Below are positions 7,428 through 15,058 of a stretch of 37,473 bases of DNA, in pieces. A model generated the notes under the pieces. It was not told the DNA's origin and did no database searches. It saw only the letters and a program-made list of their open reading frames with translations. The first letter of the stretch is position 1. Every line of letters starts with the position of its first letter. Made by a program: the position numbers and the translations under genes. Origin of the DNA: CAZOKN01 sp964580525 (GTDB taxonomy: Bacteria > Pseudomonadota > Alphaproteobacteria > Rickettsiales > UBA6187); contig CAZOKN010000015.1 in assembly GCA_964580525.1 (NCBI GenBank), forward strand, positions 1 to 37,473, in the 5' to 3' direction.

Positions 7428-7967
7428 ATGCAAAACTCATCTTTAACGCTGGCGGTTGCGCCGGCTAGCGAACCACTTGTGCTGTCTGATGTAAAAACTT
7501 ATTTGCGTGTGAGCGGCAGTGACGAAGACGCGCTTATAGCCTCAGTTATGAAGGCTGTGCGCGAGACGGCAGAGAAATTTTTACGCACGTCGATGATAAC
7601 GCAAAGCTGGAAATTATCTTATGACCAATATGCGCCTTCGGAAGTGCCGTTGCTTATGGGGCCGGTGCAATCTATCACCTCTGTGACGGCCTTTGCGCGC
7701 GATGAGAGCAGCACCACAATCAGCAGCGCGAGCTATTATCTCAATGCCGGCAAGCGTGTTCTGGTTTTTGACGCAACGCCAATTAGCAATCGCATCGAGA
7801 TTGTTTATGTGACAGGTTATGGCGCGGCGGCGAGCGATGTGCCCAATCCTATCAAGCAGGGTTTGCTCGCGCATATCGCCGCTATTTATGATGGCCGTGC
7901 CGGTGCCAGCACAATTCCACCGCAGTCTTTGGGGCTTTATGGGCCGTATAGGGTGTGGCGGGTTTAG
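7428..7967 (+). CDS. Head-tail connector protein, GTA g6-like (phiE125 gp8 family)
   Basis: 179 residues. The N-terminus (PASEPLVLSDVKTYLRVSGS, then D-E-D-A-L-I) and helical stretch followed by QSWKLSYDQ, L-M-G-P-V-Q-S-I-T-S-V and I-V-Y-V-T-G-Y-G, then N-P-I-K-Q-G-L-L-A-H-I-A, fit the Phage_connect_1/phiE125 gp8 family, which corresponds to g6 of the Rhodobacter GTA. It forms the ring under the portal. A strong AAAGGAG lies 7-8 bases before the ATG. The gene looks visibly GC-richer than the flanking cargo genes. It is isolated from the next structural gene (g7 at 10003) by an ankyrin gene on the other strand. Confidence 0.85.
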   Translation: MQNSSLTLAVAPASEPLVLSDVKTYLRVSGSDEDALIASVMKAVRETAEKFLRTSMITQSWKLSYDQYAPSEVPLLMGPVQSITSVTAFARDESSTTISSASYYLNAGKRVLVFDATPISNRIEIVYVTGYGAAASDVPNPIKQGLLAHIAAIYDGRAGASTIPPQSLGLYGPYRVWRV

Positions 7968-7978
7968 GGGGTGAGAGG

Positions 7979-8059
7979 AGTCAGGAATCGGGAATCTAGA
8001 ACTTTAGAAACTAAGAATATTAGAACTTAAGAACTCTAAGTTCTAATATTCTTGATTCC
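7979..8059. repeat. AT-rich palindromic repeat, copy B
   Basis: GAATCTAGAACTTTAGAA ... AAGAATATTAGAACTTAAGA ... CTCTAAGTTCTAATATTC. Begins about a dozen bases after the connector stop and ends next to the 3' flank of the ankyrin gene. Confidence 0.75.
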
Positions 8060-8084
8060 CCGACCTGCTTTGAAAATATAATGC

Positions 8085-9617
8085 CTACTTCCAGCGGCTG
8101 CTAGGGTTTTTAAGCTGCTCAGGTTGGTCACCATCTTTTTTAGGATCGCAAACTTCAGACCATTTCTTACGTATTTCATCTCTTTTCCTAAGTCTTTCAG
8201 AAAGTTCTTCACTTTTAACTTCAGGATTTTCTTGAGCTTTTGATTTTCTTTGCTCTTCAACCTTTGCAACATGTGAATAAGGTTTCGCAGTGTTTTCAGA
8301 AGAAGTTTCTTTATCTTCCTGTACTTTTTTCTCTGGCTTCTTTGGTTCTTTATTTTCTTCGAGCAAAAGATCAGGATTGTTATAAAAAATATTGAAATGC
8401 CTGCTATATGATATTCCGATAATACGTCCTTTAAAATTTGGTGTTAATGCTTCAATTGTAAGAACATTCTGGGAAATACCAGAAATTTCTTTACTTAAAC
8501 AACGCAACAGATTGAATGCGAATATATTTCCAGCGGAAGCTAAATATTTGGCGACTTCTCTAAATGCCAAATTGAAAGTTGTTTGTGGCACTTCATATTT
8601 TCTAGTGGTGCTTGCTTGTGTTGCATCTTTTGCCGCCTGCATCATTTCGTCACGCTTAAATGCTAGGACTGAGGCATTGCCATTTAAAAATACACCTGGT
8701 TTTTTAGGATGTGGTATGAGGGCTACATCTGGAAAAATATTATTAATTTTCTCTACTAAATCATCCGATACTTCCGCTCCTTCGTCTAGGAGTAGTTTCA
8801 TTTTCCCAAACAATTTCTCATTTTGCGCAGATAATTGCAGCGTACTAAAGCCATAATCGTTGAGGGCATTAATATCTGCACCATGTTCGAGAAAGAGTTT
8901 CGTGGTCGTAAAATTGCCACTAAGTGTACCAGAATATTGCAGCGGGGTGATACCGTCTTTGGTTTTTGTATTAACATTCGTACCATATTGGAGAAGGAGT
9001 TTTGCGATCGCAAGGTGGTCATTAGGGGCAGACAAGTGTAATGGGGTGTCGCCTTTATTGTTTGTGGCATGAACATCAGCACCATTTTCTATAAGTAACT
9101 TTACGATCTTGAGTTCGCCGGCCATAGTAGCGTAGTGTAATGGGGTGTTTTCATTAATGCTTTTGGCATGAATATCAGCACCATATTTTATAAGTAAGAC
9201 TGCCATTTCAAGTTGTCTTGCGTTAGCGGCCACATGTAGTAGTGTGCTCCCATTTATATCTCGCGTATTAATATCAGCACCATTTTGAAGAAGAAACTTT
9301 GCGGTTGCAAGGTGGCCAATTGGAACAATAAGGTCTAGTGGTGTACTGCCATTAGTGGCTTTGGCGTTAATATCGGCACCATTTTGAAGAAGAAACTCTG
9401 CGGTTGCAAGGTGGCCAATTATAACAAGACAGTGCAGCGCACTGATGTTCTGATGAGTGAATTTTGCATTAACAATTTCTGTTCTTTCCGCTTCTGTGAG
9501 ATTGCTAAGTAATACTTTAATTTCCTCTAAATGAACGTCCTGTTGTGGTTCAACTTCTCTATTCAAAATATCAAATAATTCTATTTTTTTCTGCTCTAAT
9601 TCCTGCAGGCTTAACAT
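8085..9617 (-). CDS. Ankyrin-repeat protein with conserved post-ankyrin domain, 510 aa
   Basis: A helical N-terminus (1-50) is followed by about eight ankyrin repeats (50-285; typical unit GDTPLHLSAPNDHLAIAKLL). Then comes a domain (about 285-420) shared with the gene at 10834-12684: PHPKKxGVxxNxNA, MQxAK, and SRHFNIFYNNPDLLLEENKE. The tail holds YSHVAKVEEQRKSK (about 447-460) and ends PEQLKNPSSRWK. This tail pattern recurs in the genes at 10834 and 22119. The start at 9617 follows a promoter with the family consensus. No catalytic motif was recognised. Likely a scaffold or effector; role inferred. Confidence 0.87.
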   Translation of the reverse strand: MLSLQELEQKKIELFDILNREVEPQQDVHLEEIKVLLSNLTEAERTEIVNAKFTHQNISALHCLVIIGHLATAEFLLQNGADINAKATNGSTPLDLIVPIGHLATAKFLLQNGADINTRDINGSTLLHVAANARQLEMAVLLIKYGADIHAKSINENTPLHYATMAGELKIVKLLIENGADVHATNNKGDTPLHLSAPNDHLAIAKLLLQYGTNVNTKTKDGITPLQYSGTLSGNFTTTKLFLEHGADINALNDYGFSTLQLSAQNEKLFGKMKLLLDEGAEVSDDLVEKINNIFPDVALIPHPKKPGVFLNGNASVLAFKRDEMMQAAKDATQASTTRKYEVPQTTFNLAFREVAKYLASAGNIFAFNLLRCLSKEISGISQNVLTIEALTPNFKGRIIGISYSRHFNIFYNNPDLLLEENKEPKKPEKKVQEDKETSSENTAKPYSHVAKVEEQRKSKAQENPEVKSEELSERLRKRDEIRKKWSEVCDPKKDGDQPEQLKNPSSRWK

Positions 9618-9661
9618 GTTCGCTGTCTTTTTTAATCATTAATAAATTAATTTATGGCAGA

Positions 9662-9690
9662 AATGTAGCGTAATTGAGACTTGATGTCAA
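9662..9690 (-). promoter_or_regulatory. sigma70-type promoter of the ankyrin gene 8085-9617
   Basis: Minus strand: TTGACA, 17 bases (including AGTCTCAATTA), TACATT. Spacer and downstream leader (AAATTAATTTATTAA) are nearly identical to those of the gene starting at 12684. Confidence 0.72.
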
Positions 9691-9757
9691 GGAAGATTGG
9701 TGAGGAGGGGGTGTTCCCTCCCACCCTGTGAATGATGCAAAAATTTGTCAGATCAAC

Positions 9758-9831
9758 CTAAATTCCTAGGTGACTTGTCTTAACCCTTTTTGAAGACTCT
9801 GAAGAAGAATCCTCCCCGTCCACGTCTTCAC
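9758..9831 (-). pseudogene. Remnant of an ankyrin-protein C-terminus
   Basis: On the minus strand this reads REDVDGEDSSSESSKRVK, then TSHLGI and stop. It aligns with the end of the 1938-2705 protein (KRDKSSSPEPSKRIKTGHLGI), and the bases after the stop also match. No start or repeats precede it, so it is a leftover of a deleted or replaced relative. It lies upstream of the 8085-9617 promoter, in the 385-bp spacer before g7. Confidence 0.7.
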
Positions 9832-9877
9832 GAGAATAAACTCCGGTGGGAATACACTGTTACACCAAACAAAAATG

Positions 9878-9947
9878 GATCCCACATAGCTTATTTTGTA
9901 GGCGGCGTTTAAAGAAAACGCCTAACAAAATATAGCTTCTGGGATGA
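9878..9947. repeat. Imperfect inverted repeat upstream of the head-tail adaptor
   Basis: ATCCCACATAGCTTATTTTG and its complement after a loop holding GGCGTTT...AAACGCC. It forms a long stem in the spacer between the pseudogene fragment and g7. Confidence 0.65.
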
Positions 9948-10002
9948 CGTATATCACATCGCCAATATTTACTTACAATTTACCAATCAAAAAAGGATTC
10001 CC

Positions 10003-10335
10003 ATGAAACCAGACATCATATCGCGTATGCGGCATCAAATTACATTCCAGAGCGAATCTCTCACCACGGATAGTGGTGGCGGATATAGCCTAAGCTGGAG
10101 CAATGGCTCTACCGTTTGGGCGGAGATTTTGCCAAGCAGTGGCTCGGAGCGGTTTTTCGCCGGGCAAATGGTTGCCGCCAAAACATTCAGAATCACCACC
10201 CGCTACATAAGCGGCATAACAAGCAAAATGCGGATTTTATACGGCAGTCGCGTTTTGAATATCCGCAGTATCAGCAATCTCGAAGAAAAAAATGAATGGC
10301 TGGAAATTATCGCCGAAGAAGGGGTGACGCAATGA
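10003..10335 (+). CDS. Head-tail adaptor, GTA g7-like (phage head-tail joining protein)
   Basis: 110 residues with the layout of the Phage_H_T_join family: M-R-H-Q-I-T-F-Q at the start, SGGGYSLSWSNGSTVWAEIL, then S-G-S-E-R, then T-R-Y-I-S-G-I and R-I-L-Y-G-S-R-V-L-N-I-R-S-I-S-N, ending N-E-W-L-E-I-I-A-E-E-G. This family closes the head-tail interface and is g7 in the Rhodobacter GTA. AAGGA lies about 6 bases before the ATG. The stop overlaps the next start (ATGA), so the two are translationally coupled. Confidence 0.88.
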   Translation: MKPDIISRMRHQITFQSESLTTDSGGGYSLSWSNGSTVWAEILPSSGSERFFAGQMVAAKTFRITTRYISGITSKMRILYGSRVLNIRSISNLEEKNEWLEIIAEEGVTQ

Positions 10336-10739
10336 ACACCGATTATTGTGAATATGAGCTGCGTGATACTGTGTATCGCGCGCTTATTTCCTCAGAAAAT
10401 TTTATGACGCACATCCGCGAAATTTTCACCCTTGAAACCGAATATGGCCTATACCCTTATGTCACAATAACCAGTTCATATAAGGGCAAGTGGCGCAAAG
10501 AGCAATGGCGTGGCGTTAGCATCGAATTTATAGTGAATATATTTGTGCAGGAGGGCGGATCGCAAAAAGCCTATCAGCTTTTGCAAATGGCCAAAAGCGC
10601 CGTCGGCGTTGATGAAATGAGCATGGAAAATTATCAAATTGTGAAAGCAAAATTTGGCGAGGAGGATGTCTCCCCAATGCAAGACGGTATAACAATGCAT
10701 GCGAGTTTTAGCTCGAAAGTACGGATTATGCGGGGGTGA
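10332..10739 (+). CDS. DUF3168-like tail-completion protein, 135 aa
   Basis: Starts inside the stop of g7 (ATGA overlap at 10332), which fixes the start over the longer frame from 10296. The order of features matches tail terminator proteins of the DUF3168 kind: an initial helix (ELRDTVYRALISSENF), YPYVTI, W-R-G-V-S-I-E-F-I-V-N-I-F-V-Q, a helix with AYQLLQMAKSAV, then M-H-A-S-F-S-S-K-V-R-I. It is divergent; the gene at 14087 is the better DUF3168 match. It may be a second tail-completion factor or a diverged paralogue. It occupies the g8 position directly after g7. Confidence 0.65.
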   Translation: MNTDYCEYELRDTVYRALISSENFMTHIREIFTLETEYGLYPYVTITSSYKGKWRKEQWRGVSIEFIVNIFVQEGGSQKAYQLLQMAKSAVGVDEMSMENYQIVKAKFGEEDVSPMQDGITMHASFSSKVRIMRG

Positions 10740-10743
10740 GGGG

Positions 10744-10813
10744 AGTCTAGAATCTAGAACTTTAGAAAGTAAGAATATTAGAACTTAAAATTCTAAAGTT
10801 CCTAAGTTCTAAG
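10744..10813. repeat. AT-rich palindromic repeat, copy C
   Basis: AATCTAGAACTTTAGAAAGT with the complementary arm TTCTAAAGTTCCTAAGTTCT. Nearly identical to copy D at 12780; together they bracket the ankyrin gene 10834-12684. Confidence 0.8.
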
Positions 10814-10833
10814 ATGTTTTTGGCCTGTAATGC

Positions 10834-12684
10834 CTACTTCCTACGGCTGCTAGGATATTTAGGCGGTCTAAGCTGCTCAGGCTGGTCGTCATCCTTTGAT
10901 TCATTGTCTTTATGGCGATTGGCCATGTCAGATATTTTTTTACGTAACGAATCTCTTTTGCCTAGTTTTTCAGGATTTTCTTGAGTTTTGCATTTTGATT
11001 TTCTTTGCGCTTCAACCATCGCAACATGTGAAGAAGGTTTTTCAGAAGAAGCTTCTTTATCTTGCTGTTCTGTTTTCTCAGGTTTTTTTGGTTCTTCTTT
11101 GTTCTCGGTTTTTTCTTTATTTTCTTCAAGCAAAAGACTAGGATTATTATAAAACCCTTTGAAATGCTTGCTATAATTTTTGTGAACAAAGCTGTTTTCA
11201 AAGAATTTTTCCTGAAAGGCAGGAATGTGAGGTAAATGTTCATTTATCACATTATAAAATCTTTTACTTAAAGATCGGAAAAGTATTAGAAAGGGTAAGT
11301 CTTGTTTTTCTGAGAAATATTGGACGAGTTGATTCGCCACATTATAAGCGATGGTATTGGAGCCAGTATCGGAAACTTCAAACTTGGTCGTAGACATTGC
11401 AAATTGTTCTTTTAAAGCAGAAGTCTTTGCTGTTTGCATCCTTTTTTCACGCTCCCAGGGTTTCACTTTGGCATTTACATTGTAATATACACCTTCTTTT
11501 TTAGGGTGTGGGGCAAGCACAACGCCTTGAAGATTTCCGTTCTTTATTTGTTTACTAATCATTTTTAATGACCTGCGCGCTACCTCAGCTCCTTCGTTAA
11601 GTATTAGATTAACTAACTCAATATTGTCGCACATTGCCGCCGAATGAAGTACTGTTTTACCAAAAGCATTAACATCAGCACCATTTTCAATAAGAAGTTT
11701 TGCGATCTTAAGATGGTTCTTTTGGTAATTCCCTACCGCCAAATGAAGTGGGGTTCCATTGTTGGCTTTTGCATTAACATCAGCATCATTTGCGATAAGA
11801 AGCTTTACGATATCAAGATTGCCTTCCTCTACCGCCAAATGAAGTGGTGTTTGGCTATCGTTGGTTTTGGCATTAACATCAGCACCATTTTCAATAAGAA
11901 GCTTTGTGATTTCAAGATAGGGTCTATTTATCGTTATCTCGAAAAAATAGTCTCTCTTTATCGCTAAATAAAGTACTGTTTGACCATTTTTGGCGTCTTT
12001 GACATTAACATCAGCACCATTTTCAATAAGAAACTTTACGATTTCAAGATGGTCATTCTCTAGCGCCCAATGGAATAGTGTTGTGCCAGAGCTTGCTTTG
12101 GTATTGACATCAGCGCCATTTTCAATAAGAAGCTTTGCGATCTCAAGATGGCGTCTCTTTGTTGCAAAATAAAATGCTGTTTCTTTAAGAGAGTCTTTGG
12201 CATTAACATCAGCACCATTTTCAATAAGAAGTTTTGCGATTTTAAGATGGTCTCTCGAAGCCGCCAGATGCAGTGGGGTTCCGCCAAGGGAGTCTTTGGC
12301 ATTAACATCAGCACCATTTTCAATAAGAAGTTTTGCGATTTTAAGATGGTCTCTCGAAGCCGCCAGATGCAGTGGGGTTCCGCCAAGGGAGTGTTTGGCA
12401 TTAACATCAGCACCATTTTCAATAAGAAGTTTTGCGATCTTAAGATGGCCTTCCTCTGCCGCCAAATGAAGAAGTGTTGTTCTACTATATTTTTTTTTGG
12501 CATTAACAATTTCTTTTTTTTCTTCTTTTGTGAGGTTGCTAAATAATGCCTTAATTTGCTTAAAATGAGCGTCCCGTTGGGCATTTTTGTCATTCAGAAT
12601 TTGCTTCGAATAAGGGTCCCGTCCATCATTCACAAAATTAAATAATGTTTCTTTTATCTGCTCTAATTGCTCTTGGCTTCGCAT
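10834..12684 (-). CDS. Ankyrin-repeat protein with conserved post-ankyrin domain, 616 aa
   Basis: About ten ankyrin repeats (residues 65-365), many with the canonical LHLAASRDHLKIAKLLIENG and ADVNAK, including two units identical except at one base. The post-ankyrin domain (about 365-530) is shared with 8085-9617: PHPKKEGVYYNVNAKV, MQTAK, YSKHFKGFYNNPSLLLEENKE. The tail has a Lys/Glu-rich linker, then SSHVAMVEAQRKSK (about 551-564) and YPSSRRK at the stop. The promoter and leader also match the 8085 and 22119 genes. A transferred or duplicated cassette family is likely; the host-interaction role is inferred. Confidence 0.88.
   Translation of the reverse strand: MRSQEQLEQIKETLFNFVNDGRDPYSKQILNDKNAQRDAHFKQIKALFSNLTKEEKKEIVNAKKKYSRTTLLHLAAEEGHLKIAKLLIENGADVNAKHSLGGTPLHLAASRDHLKIAKLLIENGADVNAKDSLGGTPLHLAASRDHLKIAKLLIENGADVNAKDSLKETAFYFATKRRHLEIAKLLIENGADVNTKASSGTTLFHWALENDHLEIVKFLIENGADVNVKDAKNGQTVLYLAIKRDYFFEITINRPYLEITKLLIENGADVNAKTNDSQTPLHLAVEEGNLDIVKLLIANDADVNAKANNGTPLHLAVGNYQKNHLKIAKLLIENGADVNAFGKTVLHSAAMCDNIELVNLILNEGAEVARRSLKMISKQIKNGNLQGVVLAPHPKKEGVYYNVNAKVKPWEREKRMQTAKTSALKEQFAMSTTKFEVSDTGSNTIAYNVANQLVQYFSEKQDLPFLILFRSLSKRFYNVINEHLPHIPAFQEKFFENSFVHKNYSKHFKGFYNNPSLLLEENKEKTENKEEPKKPEKTEQQDKEASSEKPSSHVAMVEAQRKSKCKTQENPEKLGKRDSLRKKISDMANRHKDNESKDDDQPEQLRPPKYPSSRRK
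12201..12398 (-). repeat. Two nearly identical 99-bp ankyrin units
   Basis: Copies 12201-12299 and 12300-12398 differ at about one base (GAGTCTTTGG against GAGTGTTTGG); a third, more diverged unit follows. This shows recent unit duplication or gene conversion inside the gene. Confidence 0.85.
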
Positions 12685-12728
12685 GTCTCTTGCCGTTTTA
12701 AATGCTTAATAAATTAATTTGTGACAGT

Positions 12729-12757
12729 GGTGTAGCATAATTGAGACTGTATGTCAA
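12729..12757 (-). promoter_or_regulatory. sigma70-type promoter of the ankyrin gene 10834-12684
   Basis: Minus strand: TTGACA, 17 bases, TACACC with a TG dinucleotide one base upstream. TCAAACTTCC lies just before the -35, as at 23045-23073. Confidence 0.68.
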
Positions 12758-12779
12758 GGAAGTTTGACGGGTGGGGGGA

Positions 12780-12852
12780 TTCAGGAATCTAGAACTTTAG
12801 AAAGTAAGAATATTAGAACTTAAAATTCTAAAGTTCCTAAGTTTTAAAGTTC
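12780..12852. repeat. AT-rich palindromic repeat, copy D
   Basis: GGAATCTAGAACTTTAGAAA ... TTCTAAAGTTCCTAAGTTTT; the upstream partner of copy C around the ankyrin gene. Confidence 0.8.
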
Positions 12853-12876
12853 AAAAGCAGATCGCGGATGGTAAGG

Positions 12877-13068
12877 ACGTCATTCCGGAAGCTAAAAAAC
12901 CTTGCCGACCACTTGGGAGTGCTTAGTTTTTATTGCTATCCGGAATCCATGGTGCAGCAAGCTGTGAGGATATTTTAGTTCTCCCTTGCTGAAAGATGGA
13001 TTCCGGATAGTAAGAGCGCCTAGAAAAACAAGAGGTTTTTCAAAGCGCTCTAACTTCCGGAATGACGT
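12877..13068. repeat. Nested inverted repeat, about 190 bp
   Basis: Outer arms ACGTCATTCCGGAAG (12877-12891) and CTTCCGGAATGACGT (13054-13068); inner arms CTATCCGGAATCCAT (12936-12950) and ATGGATTCCGGATAG (12996-13010). Each half resembles the widespread 'gtcATTCCGGA' intergenic repeats. No ORF or transposase inside. With copy D it fills the 431-bp spacer before the outer-membrane gene. Confidence 0.75.
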
Positions 13069-13115
13069 GTTTTTGGTTACTTAAATCGACCTGCTTCGTT
13101 TATTTATCTAAATAA

Positions 13116-13724
13116 CTAGAAAGTATAACGGTAGCCAATTTCTGCGATGCTTTTGCCGAAAGTGGTTGTTGAACCGCCAATGCTAAGGTCGTTAGTAGCG
13201 AAATAACGGTAACCCAAAGATATTGAATTATGTGGGTCGATGTTATAAGAAACGCCAGCAAGCGCCTGATATGCAAGTACATCGTCTGATGCGTCGTCAA
13301 TGCCAGCAGTAGAGAAAGTGGCATGAGCAACACCAAGACCAGCACCAACATAAGGAGTTAGGGCTGTACCAGTGTTTATGTCGATATAACCATTGGCCAT
13401 GAAAGCCGCAACTTTAACATCTGTGTCCAATCGGCCTGAAGCGCCCGCAGAAGTTTGGAAACCGTCTATGTTTGTAGACAAATAAAGAGCTTCGCCTTCA
13501 ACGCGGAATGAATCATATTTAGCGCCAATTCCGAAAGTTCCGCCTGCACCAGTTTTGTAGTGATTGTCTATAAAATCAACACCATCATCTGATTCTTCAG
13601 TGTTACTGAAAACATACTGAGCTGTTGCCTTCATGTAAGGTTTCAATTCAGTAGCTTGCGCCACATTCGTTATTGAAAATAGGAATGTAGATATAAGTAA
13701 TGTCTTAGTAAAATTTGTTAGCAT
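13116..13724 (-). CDS. Outer-membrane beta-barrel protein, opacity/Msp2-like
   Basis: 202 residues with a signal peptide (Lys then FTKTLLISTFLFSITNVAQA; likely cut after AQA), alternating amphipathic strands, and the C-terminal aromatic ending G-Y-R-Y-T-F used by the BAM machinery. YVGAGLGVAHA and N-S-I-S-L-G-Y-R-Y are typical of small eight-stranded porin-like surface proteins. The second Met (13724) is preferred because AGGA lies 8 bases upstream; the first Met (13739) overlaps that site. A strong promoter precedes it. It would be a surface-exposed barrel in the outer membrane. It carries none of the shared cargo motifs. Confidence 0.85.
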   Translation of the reverse strand: MLTNFTKTLLISTFLFSITNVAQATELKPYMKATAQYVFSNTEESDDGVDFIDNHYKTGAGGTFGIGAKYDSFRVEGEALYLSTNIDGFQTSAGASGRLDTDVKVAAFMANGYIDINTGTALTPYVGAGLGVAHATFSTAGIDDASDDVLAYQALAGVSYNIDPHNSISLGYRYFATNDLSIGGSTTTFGKSIAEIGYRYTF

Positions 13725-13784
13725 AAAATTAGTCCTCATAATTGTTTTAAATTTAATTAATTTTTTAATAAAAATTCTAGAGTC

Positions 13785-13813
13785 TTTATAACGATGACAT
13801 AAAAAAATGTCAA
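13785..13813 (-). promoter_or_regulatory. Strong sigma70 promoter of the outer-membrane protein gene
   Basis: Minus strand: consensus TTGACA, 17-base spacer, TATAAA. About 60 bases of AT-rich leader follow. Confidence 0.8.
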
Positions 13814-13969
13814 CTAAATTGTAACCTTTTTAACTAATCATCATTTTAATTCCTCATATTTATGTGACCGTTTTTAAAAAATTTTCCGGCATGAGCAGCT
13901 TAATATAAGAAAGCCGTGGAATTGGCGGTGAATTAATAATTCATAGAAAATTCATGGGTTTAAAAAGAG

Positions 13970-14056
13970 GAATTAGGAATCTGGAATCTAGAACTTTAGA
14001 AAGTGAGAATATTAAAACTTAAAATTCTAATATTCTTGGGTTCTAACTTTCTTTTT
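13970..14056. repeat. AT-rich palindromic repeat, copy E
   Basis: GGAATCTAGAACTTTAGAAA ... AAAATTCTAATATTCTTGGG; ends about 30 bases before the g8 start. It fills much of the 362-bp spacer between the outer-membrane gene and g8. Confidence 0.75.
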
Positions 14057-14086
14057 AAAGCCAATCACCCACAAAAAGGAGCCACT

Positions 14087-14491
14087 ATGACCACAACAAA
14101 TTCCCTCTGGGAAGTTCAGAAAGCTATGTATGCAGCCTTAACTGGCGATGTAACATTATCCGCGCTTATACATGGCGTTTATAGCCACACAGTGCAGGAC
14201 ACCGTTTTTCCCTATGTGAAATTCGGGGATATCTCCGCCCATGATTGGTTTGCCAAAAACCGTAATGGCATCGAGGCAAAAATAGATATCGAAGTGCTTA
14301 GCCAGGGCAGGGGAGCCAAAGAAACCTTTGCCATCATCGCTGAAATTAAGCGCATTTTAAATGGCAGTGTCTTAAGCCTTTCTGGCTGCACGATGATCTC
14401 TATGCTGTGCAACGAAAGCCAAATCGGGCAACTCTCCGATGGCCTCACATGGCGGGGCGTTGCCACTTTTAATGTGCTGGTGGAGGAGTGA
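14087..14491 (+). CDS. Tail terminator, GTA g8-like (DUF3168)
   Basis: 134 residues from the ATG at 14087, chosen because AAGGAG lies 8 bases upstream and the longer frame from 14003 runs through repeat copy E. The sequence follows DUF3168 closely: VQKAMYAALTGDVTLSALIH, G-V-Y, F-P-Y-V-K-F-G, a D-W segment, I-D-I-E-V-L-S-Q-G-R-G, K-E-T-F-A-I-I-A-E-I-K-R-I-L, L-S-G-C-T-M, then D-G-L-T-W-R-G-V-A-T-F-N-V. DUF3168 proteins (g8 in the Rhodobacter GTA) form the ring that ends the tail tube. It is separated from g7 by an ankyrin gene and an outer-membrane protein gene. No major tail protein gene follows. Confidence 0.87.
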   Translation: MTTTNSLWEVQKAMYAALTGDVTLSALIHGVYSHTVQDTVFPYVKFGDISAHDWFAKNRNGIEAKIDIEVLSQGRGAKETFAIIAEIKRILNGSVLSLSGCTMISMLCNESQIGQLSDGLTWRGVATFNVLVEE

Positions 14492-14498
14492 TTGGGTG

Positions 14499-14516
14499 TG
14501 GGGGCATCCACCCCCA
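14499..14516. terminator. Short GC hairpin after g8
   Basis: TGGGGG, six-base loop, CCCCCA, then an AT run without a clear T tract. Possible weak terminator or attenuator before the gene at 14600. Confidence 0.35.
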
Positions 14517-14599
14517 TATTATAGTTAATGTATTATTAATTTTTTTTTGATAGAATATGTGGGTTGTGAATAACGTAGCCGGCGGCCAAAAGGATATTT

Positions 14600-15055
14600 A
14601 TGAGCTACAAAAAGAAAAAGGATAAAGTTTTCGATCCGCTGACAGAGCAGAAAGAAAATGATAAATTTATCCTGGAAGAGCATGAAAAAGCTATGATGCA
14701 GGCCATCTTGCGCCACGGTGCACTGCCAATGCCACATTGGACAGAAGAAGAAATTGAATCATGGCGCCGTGGTGAACAAATTGAACCTAACAGAAATCAC
14801 AAAAAAGCCAAAGCCAGCTTAATGAGCATGATTATGGAATGGATGGCGCAAGTGCTTGCTATGATGGGGCTTGGCAGCAATCAACAACAAAGCAAAAAAG
14901 AACAAAATGCAGAGCCGGCAAAACAGCATGCTACGTATACCAACACAGATAAAGATGCTGATAGAAATAAGAGCTATGCGGAAAAAGTTCAGCGCAATCA
15001 AAGCCATGTTTCGGCTTTGGAACATGAAAAACACGGACAACATAGGGGGATGTAA
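14600..15055 (+). CDS. Unknown 151-aa charged protein with a hydrophobic helix
   Basis: The N-terminus is Lys-rich (MSYKKKKDK), then an E/H-rich helix, W-T-E-E-E-I-E-S-W-R-R-G and a Met-rich hydrophobic segment (LMSMIMEWMAQVLAMMGLG, about 74-92) that could be an amphipathic or membrane helix. The C-terminal half is polar with DRNKSYAEKVQRNQSHV, matching the short motif shared by cargo proteins. AAAAGGA lies 5-6 bases before the ATG. It is the first gene of a tight three-gene set (14600, 15059, 15900) in the position where GTA clusters keep the major tail genes. No family recognised. Confidence 0.7.
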   Translation: MSYKKKKDKVFDPLTEQKENDKFILEEHEKAMMQAILRHGALPMPHWTEEEIESWRRGEQIEPNRNHKKAKASLMSMIMEWMAQVLAMMGLGSNQQQSKKEQNAEPAKQHATYTNTDKDADRNKSYAEKVQRNQSHVSALEHEKHGQHRGM

Positions 15056-15058
15056 TTA

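Noticed and set aside
12148..12546. Plus-strand ORFs opposite the ankyrin gene 10834-12684
   Set aside because: Repeat-driven shadows with Cys/Phe/Ser-rich nonsense composition.
14003..14086. N-terminal extension of the g8 gene
   Set aside because: It runs through palindromic repeat copy E; the ATG at 14087 has AAGGAG and matches the family start.
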